Shown: positions 10,853 to 22,980, numbered from the stretch's first letter. The stretch: 64,000 bases of DNA from Platanthera guangdongensis (GCA_039583875.1 CM077160.1:113231314-113295313), one strand, 5' to 3'. Numbers and translations: made by a program. The notes: a model not told the origin generated them from the letters alone.

Positions 10853-11603
10853 TGTTAGATTTTATGGAGCTTGGCGGCCTAGCGGTTTGGTCCCGGCGGT
10901 CTGGCTGTTTGGTCTTGGCGATCTGGTAGTTTGGCCGTCTGCTGGCTTGGTCCAAATGGTTTGACGGACTGGCGGATAAAGCTTGGCGGTCTGACATTTA
11001 TCAGAGTGGCGGATTGGCCTTGGTGGTCTGACTATCATCTAACAGAGTGGTTCTGAAGGCTTAATAGCCATGTTGGCAGACTAGTTCCAGCAGTATTGCA
11101 GTCTGCCTCTGGTGGAATAGTCAGAGAGTCTAGGCAGTCTGGAGATCATTGAGGCCGTCTCCCCGATTATTCGAGTAGGTTTGTTCAATCCGCTATTGTG
11201 GGTATGGTTGATAGGAGATTCAAGTCATTGCAAATAGAGGCCACGATCTGATGAGCAGCTGAAGTTGCGGATAGAGGCAGCTATCCGCTTGTGTTGCGGC
11301 CCGGTGATCAAAGAAGCTGAGTTCATGAATATTGGCAGATACAGGCAGCTATCCGCTTGCGTTTTCTCTGATCATCAATAGCAGACTGAGAAGTAGAGAC
11401 CAATGGTTTCTTGGTGTGGACCGATTAGCTTGTCTAACCGCTCAGTTGTTGTGGTCTGAAATTTTGTATCTGCATGTTGTATTTTAGTCTCACATCATCT
11501 GTTGTATTTTCTTTCTTTCTCTTCTCCCTATAAATAGGGGGTCATACTCGTGTAACTTAACTTCTTATTAAATAAAGAGCTTGATATTTAGATTTTTTTC
11601 ACA
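10853..11603 (+). repeat. 3' LTR of copia element 1
   Basis: Starts TGTTAGATTTTATGGAGC and ends TTTTTTCACA. It is 751 bp against 765 bp for the 5' LTR, with many substitutions, so the insertion is not recent. TATA-like CCCTATAAATAGGGGG lies near 11527. Confidence 0.9.
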
Positions 11604-11604
11604 T

Positions 11605-11656
11605 GTCCAACCTCATCGGAGCAAATAAGCCGCAATAAGCCGCGCCAGACGCAGCC
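11605..11656. mobile_element. MITE family A, right part of the split copy
   Basis: GTCCAACCTCATCGGAGC through GCCAGACGCAGCC continues exactly where 5314 stopped, judged by the intact copy at 817-1026. TTA at 11657-11659 matches TTA at 5165-5167, the outer TSD of the MITE. Confidence 0.85.
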
Positions 11657-11659
11657 TTA

Positions 11660-11937
11660 GATTCAAATTCATCCCAAAATCTGGGTTCGAATTTGATTTA
11701 GGACTTGAATCTGAATTTGAATTGGCTTCAAATGATTGACCAAATGGAATTTGATCGGACGGTCATAATCATCTTCATATATAATATAAATATTGATATT
11801 ATTCACAAATTATTAGTGAATTTTGACCAGAGACAATATTATTTGAATTTGAATGTTACTCAAAATCGAATTTGGATTCAAATTTTAAAAATATGAATTG
11901 TAATTGAATCTTCTTAAATTGATTCCTGAATATTTAT
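11660..11937. other. AT-rich DNA, nothing recognised
   Basis: Repeated words such as AATTTGAATTTG occur. No coding or element signature can be supported. Confidence 0.4.
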
Positions 11938-12057
11938 GGACTATTTGGTTGCGAACAATTCTAGTTGTGACTGCCACCAAGTTTTGAACGTAAAAGTGGA
12001 TGGAGATCCTTAGATGAAGTCGGGTGTTCACGAACGACAATTCTTAACCATCGCATT
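11938..12057. mobile_element. MITE family B, truncated copy
   Basis: GAACGTAAAAGTGGATGGAG and CGAACGACAATTCTTAACC match the family B copy at 46392-46569 read in reverse complement. It stops where TGATGGGGTTCCCC (LTR start) begins at 12058, suggesting that the LTR element inserted into it. The other half was not located. Confidence 0.55.
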
Positions 12058-12245
12058 TGATGGGGTTCCCCCTAGAGATTCCTGAATCAAACTAGTAGGA
12101 TTTCGACCAAGACACTCAAGCATAACAACACAGACAAGTGAGTCGCACACACAAGTCATGCTCGCTCAAAGGGCCCAAAGACACCCCCAAAGGGGGAATG
12201 AAATCAAGCGCACGACACCGCACATGGCTCGCGCACTCGTTCTTC

Positions 12246-12860
12246 ACTCCCTCCACTGGAATAGACCCGAAGTGCTTTTGAGGCGTGAATGATCAAAGAT
12301 TATTCACCACCTCCACTGAAACGGACCTCGAGTCCTTTTGAGGTGAGAACTAATAAAGATTTTTTGCCACCTCCAATAGAATGGACCCCGAATCCTTTCG
12401 ATGCGCGAACAAACAAAGGTTCTTCATCACCTCTATTGGAATGAACCTCGAGTCCTTTCGAGGCACAAACAAATAAATGTTCTTCGCCACCTCCACAGGA
12501 ATCGACCTAGAGTCCTTCTGAGGTGCAAATAAACAAAGGTTCTTCGCCACCTCGACCAAAATGGACCCCAAGTTTTTTCAAGGTAAGAACAGATAAAGGT
12601 TTTTCTCCACCTCCATTGGAACGGACCACGAGTCCTTATGAGACGCAAATAAACAAAGGTTCTTTGTCGCTGTCATCGGAAAGGGCCCCTGAGTCATTCT
12701 GAGGAGCAAACAAACAAAAGTCATTTGTCATTTCCAACCAGACGAACCTTGAACACTCCAAAGAAATGAACGAGCAAAGTTTCTTCACGACCTCCAATGG
12801 AACGGACCTGAGTCCTTCCGCTTGAGCAAAAGAGGACAAAGTTCCTTCTACACCTCGAGC
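12246..12860. repeat. 60-bp minisatellite, about 10 diverged copies
   Basis: Each unit carries CACCTCCA-type sequence, GAACGGACCCCGAGTCCTT and AACAAACAAAGGTTCTT. Units start about every 60 bp from 12246 and degrade after 12800; loose copies recur at 13420-13600. Because 60 is divisible by three, the minus strand stays open and reads as a 20-residue repeat (VAKNLCLFAPQKDSRSI-like). It lies inside the presumed gypsy LTR. No evidence of a protein gene. Confidence 0.85.
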
Positions 12861-14636
12861 AAGAGCAAGCTCCAAACCCTCCTACGGAGCTTGGACAGGA
12901 TGGATCGTGAGTCCTTCTACACAACCTAGCTAAAAACAGACTGAGTCTTCTAACATCATCTGGACAAAAGGGGCAAGTGACCTTCTACATTATATCTGAG
13001 CATCAGCCCCCGGGACTAACGTACAATATGGTCACAAACTCAATGCGCTGCATCGAACTCATGCTCCACTAGATACACAAGGGTTAATATATGAGAGTAA
13101 CTCTACAATACCACCAACAAAGGCATGTTGTGGGCCTAAGCCGTACCTACAACAATAAAAGCAAAAGGTGAACAAGAAATATGACATTTCAAGTACAACA
13201 CAAATAAAGGACACAAAATACACGCATAACACAAATATAATTCTAGCATTCCCTGACATCAACGTCAGCATCATCTGAGGCATCACTCCACTCATTGTGT
13301 CCAGCAATCGTTGAAATCCACACAAACTTTATGTCCTGAAACATGTAAGCCATTCGTGCTTCCTCTTTATTTAATCGTGCCAGCTCGGCCTCCACCTGGA
13401 ACAGCTCTATCTCAACTCTCTAGAAGAACGGACCCCAAGTCCTATGCTCCCATATAAGAATGGACCCCGAATTCTTCTGTGAACAACCCCTGAGTCCTTC
13501 TACAAACAGGCCCTAAGTCCTTTAGCATCTTCTACGAGAAGGACAACGAATCTTTCTGCATCTCATGAGCGAACGGGCCTCGAGACCTTTTACGGGTCCC
13601 GAGAACTTTTGTTCCCCAAGATGAATGCAATCTTGAATCCACATACAAATTCCAATAGAAATAGACCCACTAGTATTTCAATGCCACCAAGACAAGGGCG
13701 ATAGTGCATCCCTCCTCACAACATCCAAGCATCACCTCCAGCACTAACGTTGTACAACCTCGCATTTGTCGAATCGGGCCTCCTACAAAAGGCTAAGAAA
13801 AGAAAGACACATTAAGCCCAAACGAGTTGGTGAGGCAAGTAGGGGACATGCCTTCCCAACTCACCTAAGGCAAGATCCATGGGCAAGTAGGGGCGAGTGG
13901 GAGAGCTAGCCCAGCACTCACTCCAAGTTCTGGTAAGTGAAGGGCGAGTGGTGCGACCCGGCCCGCACTAGCCCAGGCTCAAGGCGAGCGGCGAGTGTTA
14001 GCCTTACCAGGCACTCGCCATCTTCAAGCGAGAAGGAAGTCGGCTTGCCCAGTTGTTCTGCTGGGAAACCCAATTTGGCCTGTCATTAATTGCTCCAAAC
14101 ATCGAGATTTCGTTGTTGGCAGTCTAATTTGGGCTGCATTTAGTAAAGCCAAAATGCGGGATTCCGCTATTCACAGATCATTCTTGAAAAACTATAATTA
14201 GACCACTAAGAGCACCTTTGGGGGGATTCATTTTCTGGCTTCTTAATTCCTCCTTTAGTTGATCCTAGTTGGTCGGAGCCTCCCCACTATTTGTTGTGGT
14301 TTTGGGGTGGACATTTTGGTGCTTCCCAGTTCCCCAAGGTGCCCCCAACTCAACATTTGATGGGGAGGGGAAGCTCTCTTAGAACTTCCAGGTGTGTGAT
14401 GAGACCTCCTCATTGCATCTTAAGGGTCTGTTCCTTAGTTCCAAGCAACCGGTCAAGTGTTCTAACTCGGGAGAAATATGTGCAAGTTGCCTCATCGGTC
14501 TGAACCCCTCCCTATGCTGCGGTTTTTAGGTTCAACATTTTTGGTGCGTTGAGTGTGGGTCGTAGCTTGCATAAAAAATCCTAAGTCCCATATCTGAAGG
14601 CAAGGAATAAGGGGACAACCCCAGTGAGTCTCTCAA
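12861..14636. other. non-coding LTR/leader region of the gypsy-like element
   Basis: No domain is recognised. Contains scattered GGACCCCGAGTCCT relics of the minisatellite to 13600, a GGGCGAGTG-rich stretch at 13860-14000 and a possible LTR end/PBS near 14537. Short open frames at 13059, 13995 and 14291 have no family signature. Confidence 0.4.
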
Positions 14637-15013
14637 TATGAGTGACTTCGTGCGAAAGAGCGACTTTTAGAGTTCATGAAGGTGGTTATGGAGACCTTGC
14701 ATGCATTCATCCTGCAAGGCGAGTGCTCGACCCCAGTCACACTGGTGCTCATGCTCCAGTCTTTGGGAGAGGATTCTCTAGGTAGGCAATCGAGAAAGGA
14801 GGTGGCGGTTGAAGGAGGCGAGCGGGATCTCGCTAGACAAGAGTTATTCCCCAGCCCGACGAGTGCTAGCCATCCAGGCGAGTTGATGGAGCAAGTTGAG
14901 TTGGCTTACCCTGCAGGTAGAGGTAGTCCATTCAGTGAGTTGATCATTTCAGCCCTGATTCTGGATGGGTTCAGAGAGCCGGAGATGTCATACTACACAA
15001 AAAGGATGATCCT
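14637..15013 (+). pseudogene. gypsy-type gag, N-terminal part
   Basis: The ATG at 14637 opens a frame that soon stops. The frame from 14676 reads METLHAFILQGECS and then SELIISALILDGFREPEMSY. The ending resembles the plant gypsy gag segment just before the retrotransposon gag domain (a short hydrophobic helix, then a YDG-like position). The frame runs without a break into the sequence at 27175 once the nested element and one TSD copy are ignored. Confidence 0.65.
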
Positions 15014-16633
15014 TGAAAGAAAGGGGGTAGACCTGATTTACTCTAGAGGGGGGGGGGGTGAATAGAGTGATTAACACTTTTGACTGTTTTTAATTATATC
15101 AGAGTAATAAAATAGGTGATACTATAGCAGTAATAGAAATAAGAATGCAATATAAGCAAAACTACCACAACACAACAAACTAATCTATCACAATAAAGTA
15201 AGACCAATACAGAAAATGATCAACCAGACGACACAAGAATTTTATAGTGGTTCTCTAACCTGGGTACATCCACTCTTCTACCACCCTGGTAGAAATCCAC
15301 TAGTAGGTTTTTGATCAGGTGACTGTCACCACAAGATCTATTTCCAGAGAGATCTCACAACCCTTTGAGCTTTTGATCAGGTGCCCAAACACCAAGAATA
15401 AACTTTTGAAGGGAGTTAATAAACCCTTTATACAGGAGGTGAGAGAGGTGATGGTGTCTTCTCTTTCTCTAATCAACAGAGAAGACTAGTGGATTGTAGT
15501 TGTCAAGACTCCTTCTGAAGTCACTTGGAGACTTGCTCAGGGTGTAGGTCTTCAGCCTTGTCTTGAAATGATATCCAGGAACTTTCTGACTGATTGAAAG
15601 TTGTTGTCCTTGAATGTTCCTGGAGTAGAAGTTGAAGAAGACTCTTGATGTTTGTTTGTTGTTCTTCTTCAGTCTTCAGTAAGAGCAAGGGGAAGACAAG
15701 TTTTTTTCTGCACAGAGAAGAGTTTTGAATATTTTTGTATTCTCTGTATTACTTCCTCTATATCACTTCTTGTTCTCTGTAATACTTCTTTCCGTCTGAA
15801 AAGAGAAAAACTCTTTTATAGTTTGCTGTCGAATTCTCCTTTGAATTTTTGAATTTCCAAGCATTAATTGCTGATTGTCTGGAGAATGAAAAACGGCTGG
15901 AGAATATAATCTTTAATGAATTTTCCCAACTATCTCAATAAATTAAGCAAGTAATTAACCCTGATGAAGACCATAATTAATGCTGTCAATAACGGCTATA
16001 TTCAAGGGAATATATGCATTAATTACTCAGAGAATTACTGATAAATAATATATGGAATAATGACAGAAATAAGGGAAAAACTCTAAGTCTGGCACTGAAC
16101 AGAAATCGTCGAGCTCTGAACAGATTTTGTCGACCGGAGATCCAAGTTTGTCGAGCTGAAAAATCCTGTTCATCGACCTAAGAAATCCTATTCGTCGACC
16201 TGAGCTCAGCGAACTGTATTCTGGAAGTATCTTGCCAAATCTGCGATCCAAGTTCGTCGAGCACAAAATCTATCTTCGTCGAACTGAGTTCAGCGAAAAT
16301 AAACTGGAAATAATATGTTGAAGCTGAACTCCAGATTTTGTCGTCCTAAGCTCAAATATCGTCGAGCTCAACTCAGAGAATTAACTCTGAGTTCGTCGAT
16401 CTGTGATCAACGATCGTCGAGCTGAGTTCGAAGAATTTCGAACTGATAATTTTGAACTTTGATTTCTTCTAAGTCTTGAGTCTCCTGAATTCTTCTGCTG
16501 GATGGTCCATGAAGGTTGAACCTAATGACTAACCTAAACACTAGGACTCAAAGACATGACCATGACTATATAATGTGGGTCAACCTTAACCTAGTTAGTG
16601 AACCTAGCCCAAATTCAAACTAAGGATCCAACA
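15014..16633 (-). repeat. 3' LTR of the Sirevirus
   Basis: On the plus strand it runs from TGAAAGAAAGG to GATCCAACA. It has a G12 run near 15050 (CTCTAGAGGGG...TGAATAG) shared with the 5' LTR, and a cluster of TTCGTCGA-type words at 16100-16440. Length 1620 bp against 1614 bp, with high visible identity to 25561-27174. Confidence 0.93.
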
Positions 16634-16650
16634 ATCTCTCCCTATTTGGG
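16634..16650 (-). other. polypurine tract of the Sirevirus
   Basis: The minus strand reads CCCAAATAGGGAGAGAT immediately before the 3' LTR start TGTTGGATCC. Confidence 0.8.
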
Positions 16651-16798
16651 TGAGGTCACTAACAAAAAAAATGATCACAAAACAAAATGAAATATATATG
16701 GCAGAAAAATATAAATATCCAGTAGATATGTACATAACAGGAGCTTTATGACAGTTATAACAGATATAGTTCAGAAATATAAAAACTAAACAGAATGT

Positions 16799-19749
16799 TC
16801 ATTTGTTCTTCTTGGGCTTTTCCTTATCAGCTTTGTCAGAACTTCCAGAGGGCTGTATGAATTTGATTTCTCTGTTGGGATTGACAACTTCTCTTTTTGA
16901 CATAGTCATGTCTGCTGCTCCAATGATATTGAGAGAAGTTCCTCTTGGAACTACAGCCTCTGAATGCAGGTTCATATAAGCATCTACATTGAAGAATTTG
17001 TTAGCTTTGTCATATCTCTTTAGTTCTTTTTTTTATAGGATGACATTGTAGAATACTGAGAAGGATCTCTGCTTTCAGCTTTAGCTTTGTTAATCATGGA
17101 GAGTCCAACCAGTTCTTGAAATTTGGCCATTTTTGCAGTTGTATCTTTTTCAGGATCCACAAAAGGGATTGGAGGAGAATCTGGCCTTTTTGGACTGTTA
17201 TCCTTTTCAGATTTATCAACTTCAGATACTTTCTATTGCTTGTCTGGCTTCTGATGTTGTTGTTGTTGACTTCTGCTGCTGCTTGAATGTCTCTACTGAC
17301 TGCTCTCTTGGAATTGAGATCTTGAAGATCTGCCTTGTTGTCTTTGGTAAGTCTGAGTGTATGAGGTAGATCTTTGATAAATATTTCCTGAAGCACCTGC
17401 TGCTGGAGGAGGAGGAGGAGGACCTCTCCAATTCCTTTGAGAAGGAGGAGGAGGAGAGTACCCTTTGCTCTTCTTCCTGGCTTTCTGGTCATTCTTAGAC
17501 AGCCACATCCAATCAGGCATCCCTGGGTAAGGAGTGATCTTCTGCAAGATATAGTAGGGAGTATCTGCATTGGGATTAGACTTTGGAACAGCCTTAACAG
17601 GAGCTTTTCTTTTCTTGGCAACTTTATTCTTTGCTTTTGAATCATCAGACTCATCAGAGTCTTCATCATCATCATCATCATAAGATCCTGGAGGATTTGC
17701 ATACAAGTCATCAATTGCTTTCAAGGCTTCCTTGGAGATTTGCTTTTCAGCTTGAGGAGGCACTTGAGGTTCTGCAACTTCTGGTTCAGCAACACTTTCA
17801 GAAACTAATTTATTCTCTTCTTCTATATAAGCAAGAATAATGTCATCTAGATTAGGTAAAGGACTGTCATCCATCTTATAGGTAGGAGGGGAGATAGCCT
17901 TGGGAGGAGAAATAGCCTTGGGGGCTGAAACTGGTTCAAGAACATTCTCAGTCATATGTTCTTCTGTGATCACTGGAGTTGCAAAACTGGCCTTGAGTTG
18001 CTTAGCAACTGCAGGGCTTATTGGATAAATATAGATGACTATAGCCATAAAATGTTGTTCCTCAAAACTAGGTAGAATATTGCTGTAAACAAAATTGAAT
18101 GAATCTAGTAAAGAATCTAGATTAACTGTGGGATTTATAATGCAATCACCAACAATAATTATTTCTGTCACAACTGTGTCAGTCATGTCTATATCAGAAT
18201 CTGTAAACAAATCAATTATTTCTGTTGGAGGGGCTGCTTCTGCTGAATCATCAGACATCTCAGAATCTGCTGATGCTGCTGCTGTACAAGGAAGAACTAA
18301 AGTTTCTTCACAGAACATCTCCTCCTGACTGGGTTCAGAGGATCATGAAGCCAGCCCTCTAAAAGAAGGGACAGAAGACAGGGTAGCAATTCTGGAAGAG
18401 AAAGAGATGGTGGAAGCAGAGAGAGGAGCAATAACATTAGCTATAAGTTTCTCAAGAGTGGGGGAAATAAAAGCAAGAAGATCTTTTGTTATATCAGAAA
18501 AGTTTAGGTAGAGGGGTTCAAGAGCAGAGGAGGAGTAGGGAGTGTGATGTCCATAATTTGAACACACAGAGAATGCATTGGAGAAGTATGTGTGAGTGTA
18601 GTCTGGAAGTATGGAAGGAGTAATAGATGGAATGTCAGAGGTGATGACTCGAGGGATATCAATTGAAGGAATTGCAGTGGTAGAAGGGGGAACTGTGGTT
18701 GCGGGTAAGGAGATGGGTTCCTGAATTGGAGAGTTATATGGAGATGGTTGAGGAGACAGTAAATTGAAAGAGGGTTGTGAGGTAGATGGAATTTCAGATA
18801 TATTAATATGAGGTGGAGAATGAGGAGGTGGAGATGGAGTATCCTCATGAATGACTGTTGGATAATGTGGAGGTGATGGTACAGGATGAGGTGAAATAGG
18901 AGGGATAATGGATGATGGTTGTTGTGGAGAAGGTGGAGGAATTCTGGTGGAGGGAAGAGCATATTCTAGAGGTGGAGGAGTGGTTGTCACTGCCCTAGTG
19001 CTCTCAGAAGTCCGGGAAGAGGAGGAAGCCTTTGATGGCCTTGAGATTGTCCTCTCCCATCTGTCGAAAAGAGCAGATGTAAGCCTCTTTGAGGCATTAT
19101 TGAACACTGTCGGGGAGACAAGTAGTTCAGGTGCCTTCTCTTGAAGGAAGATTCCCAGAATCCTCGCAAAACACACTTCTTTCTTTGTATTCTTCTTCTT
19201 TATTAACTCAAATAATATCTGTCCCCAGTTTACCTGTTTCTTATTAACCAGAGCACACATGACCAGAAATTGGTGCCTGGTGATATAATCATGGGCTATA
19301 TGCTTGCCCAGTAATACCTTGTCAACTATGTCTGCAAGAAACTTGTATTGAACAGACAAGTTCTTTTTCAATAATTTATTGGGGTTTTCTCCTGAATGCC
19401 CCATAGTGCTCAACATATTCTCATATTCATCAGTATTTATTTCTATATCATCTTCTCCAGTAGATAAATCAAAAATTTCAGTAAGAACTACATGAGTTAG
19501 AATGACCTATGTGCCGCTGATGGTGCCTATCATGTTATCTGCGTCAGTAGAAGTTGCAGTGAAAACTCATTCCCTGATTTCATTTGTTGATATTTTGATT
19601 CAGGTTGTCATGAACTTCTTCAGACTCTGTTCCTCACACAACTGTAAGATGTCGATGAATATTTGATCAGTGTGGGAGAAGGAGTCAAAATCAACATCAA
19701 AACTGGTGTCAAACTTCATTGCTGCAAGAGAGTTTGCCGGGATCGCCAT
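16799..19749 (-). pseudogene. env-like third ORF (ORF3) of the Sirevirus
   Basis: Sireviruses carry an extra ORF after pol, called env-like, whose function is unproven. Here the ATG at 19749 (MAIPANSLAAMKFDTSFDVD) opens a frame that stays in register for about 980 codons to the stop at 16799-16801. It is broken by in-frame stops: TGA, TGA and TAG between 19600 and 19500, one TGA at 18343 and stops near 17293 and 17224, plus disruption near 17025. The N-terminal 350 residues are a globular helical region (LLGKHIAHDYITRHQFLVMC, KEVCFARILGIFLQEKAPEL). Then follow a Ser/Pro/Thr-rich stretch (18390-19000), an acidic repeat region (YDDDDDEDSDES near 17670), a basic/Gly-Pro-rich stretch and a Gln-rich tail, ending KEKPKKNK. 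No clear signal peptide or membrane anchor is seen. Confidence 0.8.
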
Positions 19750-19859
19750 TTGTTTGCCTGCAAAAGAAAACAGAGAGATCAAGTGCAAATGGAATAGAAA
19801 GTGCGGGACGGATCTCGAAGAAAACCTAGATATAGTTTTCAGAATATGAAGTGACGGAC

Positions 19860-20125
19860 TCAGTCCGACGAAAAATAAAAATTCTTCGATCTGGGTTCGA
19901 CAAAATATTTTACTAACAAAAGAGTTCGACGATCTCAGTCAGAAGAAGGGAAAACAATTCGTCGATCTCAGGTCGACGAAACATTTTCTGAAGAAATATT
20001 TTTGATCTCCGTTCGATGAATAGAACTTCACATACAGAGAGTTCGTCGATCTCAGTTCGACGAATTTCTCAAAAACTTTTCTCAGTTCGTCGATCTCCGT
20101 TCGACGAACTGTGCCAAATTCTTCG
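19860..20125. repeat. palindromic TTCGTCGA array between ORF3 and RNase H
   Basis: About eight copies of TTCGTCGA-N7-TCGACGAA, spaced irregularly (about 25-45 bp), some degenerate. Best copies lie at about 20040-20070 and 20086-20110. The same motif occurs in the LTRs and at 23520-23770. Confidence 0.85.
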
Positions 20126-20140
20126 ACCATAGGCAGAAAA

Positions 20141-20700
20141 TTAAATTAATACATCTCCATTGATCATACCTAGCTGATTCATAAAGAACAGATGTTTCTT
20201 CTCATCCAAGGGTTTGGTGAAGATATCTGCCTTTTGCAAATCAGTAGAGACAAATGTGAGATTAATTTTCTTTTTGTCTACACACTCTCTAATGAAATGA
20301 TGTCTTACATTTATATGCTTAGTCATACTATGATGCACTGGATTCTGTGCAATAGAAATTGCACTTGTATTATCACAAAGTAGAGTTGAATTATTTAAGT
20401 TGGCAACATAATCAAGGAGTTGGTTTTGAATCCACAGCATCTGTGAACAACAACTACCAGCTGCTATATATTCAGCTTCTGCTATTGAGGTAGACACAGA
20501 TGTTTGCTTCTTACAAAACCATAACACTAGCCTATCACCAAGTAACTAACATGTCTCTGATGTGCACTTTTTGTCCACTCTACATCCAGCAAAGTCATCA
20601 TCAAAGTATCCAGTTAACTTAAATTCTGACTCAGTTGGATACCAGAGTCCTAAATTAGGGCAACTCTTTATATATCTCAAAATTCTTTTTAGGAAAATAA
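20141..20700 (-). pseudogene. RNase H domain of the Sirevirus
   Basis: The open frame 20527-20141 carries TSIAEAEYIAAGSCCSQMLW, LLCDNTSAISIAQNPV and KHINVRHHFIRE, then ADIFTKPLDE, all conserved copia RNase H blocks. The preceding stretch (GLWYPTESEFKLTGY, DDDFAGCRVD) lies before an in-frame stop. RNase H removes the RNA strand during cDNA synthesis. Confidence 0.85.
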
Positions 20701-20707
20701 GGTGAGA

Positions 20708-21840
20708 TTATTTATGGTTCACCTGGAACCTAGCACAAAGGCATATAACAAAAATAATGTCTGGTCTACCTACTGTAAGATATAACAGGAACCCAACAAT
20801 GACCCTATATAATTTTTGATCTGCAAATTTCCCATATTCATCAGAATCAATTATAACATTGGTAGACATATGTGTTTTCTTTGCTGAAGCATCAGTCATC
20901 CCAAACCTTTTAATCAGCTCCTTAGCATATTTAGATTAGGATATAAAGATGTCATCAGGTGACTGCTTCACTTGGAGACCAAGGAAGTAGGAGATCTCAC
21001 CCATGCTATTCTTTTCAAACTTGGAATGCATACGGTTGGAGAACCCTTTGCATAGTTTGGAATCTGTAGAACCAAATATGATGTCATCTACATATATTTG
21101 TACTAACAATATTTTATCATGATGATGCTTAATAAATAGATTTTTATCTACTATGCCTCTAGAAAATTTATGCTCTAAGAGAAAACTAGCTAAGGTTTCA
21201 TAACAACCTCTTGGAGCTTGCTTTAGACCATATAGAGTCTTATGCAATTTGAAAACATAAGAGAGATGAGTAGGAGAAATAAAACCTAGTGGTTGTTCTA
21301 CATAGACCTCTTCTTTAAGTTCACTATTAAGGAATGCACTCTTGACATCCATCTGGTATACAATGAACTTCTTGTAGGCTGCATAAGCAAGGAAAATTCT
21401 GATAGCTTCAATCCTTATAACTGGGGCAAATGTTTGGTCATAGTTTATGCCTTCCTCTTGTTTGTATCCTTGAGCAACTAGTCTGACATTGTTCCTTATG
21501 ATAAGACCTTGAGCATCTACCTAGTTTCTAAATACCCATTTAGTTCTAATGACTGGATAGTCTTTGGATCTTGGAACTAAATCCCAAACTCTGCATCTCT
21601 TAAATTGGTTGAGCTCCTCTTACATTGCAATAATTTAGTGTGGATCTTGCTCAGCATCTTTAATGGATTGGGGCTCAGTTTGAGATATGAAACAGACATG
21701 CATCATGTCCTGGTGGAGTTGATGCCTTGTCTGCACACCAACAGAAATGTCTTCAATCACTTAAGATACATGGTGATCTCTAAGTGTGACAAATTCAGTA
21801 GGAGTTGGTTGAGCAACAACTTGGGGAATTAATTTCTCTT
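20708..21840 (-). pseudogene. reverse transcriptase of the Sirevirus
   Basis: The core at 21352-20936 has [32 protein letters not shown] and the active site [10 protein letters not shown], followed by YFLGLQVKQ. The upstream frame (21840-21353) reads [27 protein letters not shown], with isolated stops (for example VFRN*VDAQG). Downstream, DASAKKTHMSTNV and VGFLLYLTVGRPDI lead to RNase H. The catalytic YVDD is intact, but the polyprotein frame is broken. Confidence 0.88.
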
Positions 21841-22980
21841 ATGAAATTATAGTTGTTATTAGATCTTCACTGAGTTCAATGTCTTCATCTTCACTATCTT
21901 CAGCAATATATGGAGAAGGATGGCTGACAGCCTCATTGGTGAGGGTCAATTCATCTAATTTCTCACACAAATTTGGTTCCTGCAAAGTCTCATTGGTAGA
22001 ATGAATCTTCTCCTTGTAAAACATGTTAGTTTCATCAAATAAAATATGAACAGATTCTTCCATTTTCATGGTTGATTTATTATAAACCCTATAAGTCTTG
22101 CTTACTTGGAAATATCCAAGAAAAATTCCTATTTCAGCCTTTACTTCAAACTTTCTAATATGTTTCTTATTATTGTTGTGAATATAACAAATGCAACCAA
22201 AAAATTAAAATAGTCTACTTTAGGTTTCTTCCCTTTAAGTAGCTCATAAGGAGTCTTATTCTTGAGCTTGTGTATCAGACTTCTATTCAATACATAATTT
22301 GATATGCTCACAGCCTCTGCCTAAAAGGATAGGGGCAAGTGAGCATCTACAAATAATGTACCTGCAGATTCAATTAGCGTTCTATTTTTCCTTTCAGCAA
22401 CCCCATTTTGTTGAGGAGTTCTAGGAGCTGAGAAGCAGTGCCGGATACCTTCCTTCTCACAGAACTCTTGCATAAGAAGAGACTCAAACTTAGTACCATG
22501 ATCACTTCTGATCAATACAACTGGAGTAGAGTACTCAATCTATATGTTCTTGAGAAAATTTGTAAGAATCTTGAAGTTATCTGACTTAGATCTCAAAAAG
22601 AATACCCAAATGAATCTTGATAAGTCATCTAAAATCACTAAAGTATAAGATTTCGCTCTTAGGCTTTGTACAACAATAGGACCAAAAAGGTCCATATGTA
22701 GCAAGTACAATATTCTAGGTGAATCACTTTTATTTACAGATTTAAAACTATTTTTTGTTTGCTTGCCTAACTGACAAGCCCTACAAAGGCTTTCCTTCTT
22801 GAAGGGGCAAGAAAACAATTCTCTAACAAGATTGTCCCTAGAGAGTTTAGCAATGTTTTTCAGATTAACATGTCCTAATCTCCTATGTCAAAGTTCATTA
22901 TTGTTACTAGTTTGATTAAATAGGCATTTTTCAGTTTTGGCAGACTTAAAATTAACTACATAAATGTTTTCTACTCTAGT
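21841..22980 (-). pseudogene. integrase of the Sirevirus with GAG-pre-integrase domain
   Basis: RHRRLGHVNLKNIAKLS with CRACQLGKQTKNSF is the HHCC-type zinc region. LLHMDLFGPIVVQS and YTLVILDDLSRFIWV open the catalytic core (first Asp). RSDHGTKFES (second Asp) and APRTPQQNGVAERKNRTL (catalytic Glu region) follow, the last at 22515-22321. The acidic C-terminal tail (AEDSEDEDIELSED, about 21880) precedes RT. Stops occur near 22540, 22320 and 21840. Confidence 0.85.

Larger units (their letters stand above)
5315..11603 (+). mobile_element. copia LTR retrotransposon, complete but degenerate
   Basis: A plus-strand element of 6.29 kb. LTRs are 5315-6079 and 10853-11603 (TG...CA), with a PBS directly after the 5' LTR and a PPT directly before the 3' LTR. 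Domain order is gag, zinc knuckle, protease, integrase, RT, RNase H, which is the copia order. Flanking pentamers TCTCC (left) and TGTCC (right) are consistent with a mutated 5-bp TSD; the intact MITE copy supports TGTCC as the original. Coding regions carry many stops and frameshifts, so it is not autonomous now. Confidence 0.9.

Noticed and set aside
12246..12860. CRISPR-like spaced repeats
   Set aside because: Eukaryotic DNA; the whole 60-bp unit is repeated, with no unique spacers.
17094..17714. 206-codon minus-strand frame
   Set aside because: Out-of-frame shadow of the Sirevirus ORF3; Met/Leu-rich text comes from the shifted acidic and Gln-rich repeats.
18504..18962. 152-codon minus-strand frame
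   Set aside because: Shifted reading of the Ser/Pro/Thr-rich part of ORF3.
19860..20125. CRISPR-like palindromic repeats
   Set aside because: Irregular spacing, located in a retrotransposon, and the same motif occurs in the LTRs.
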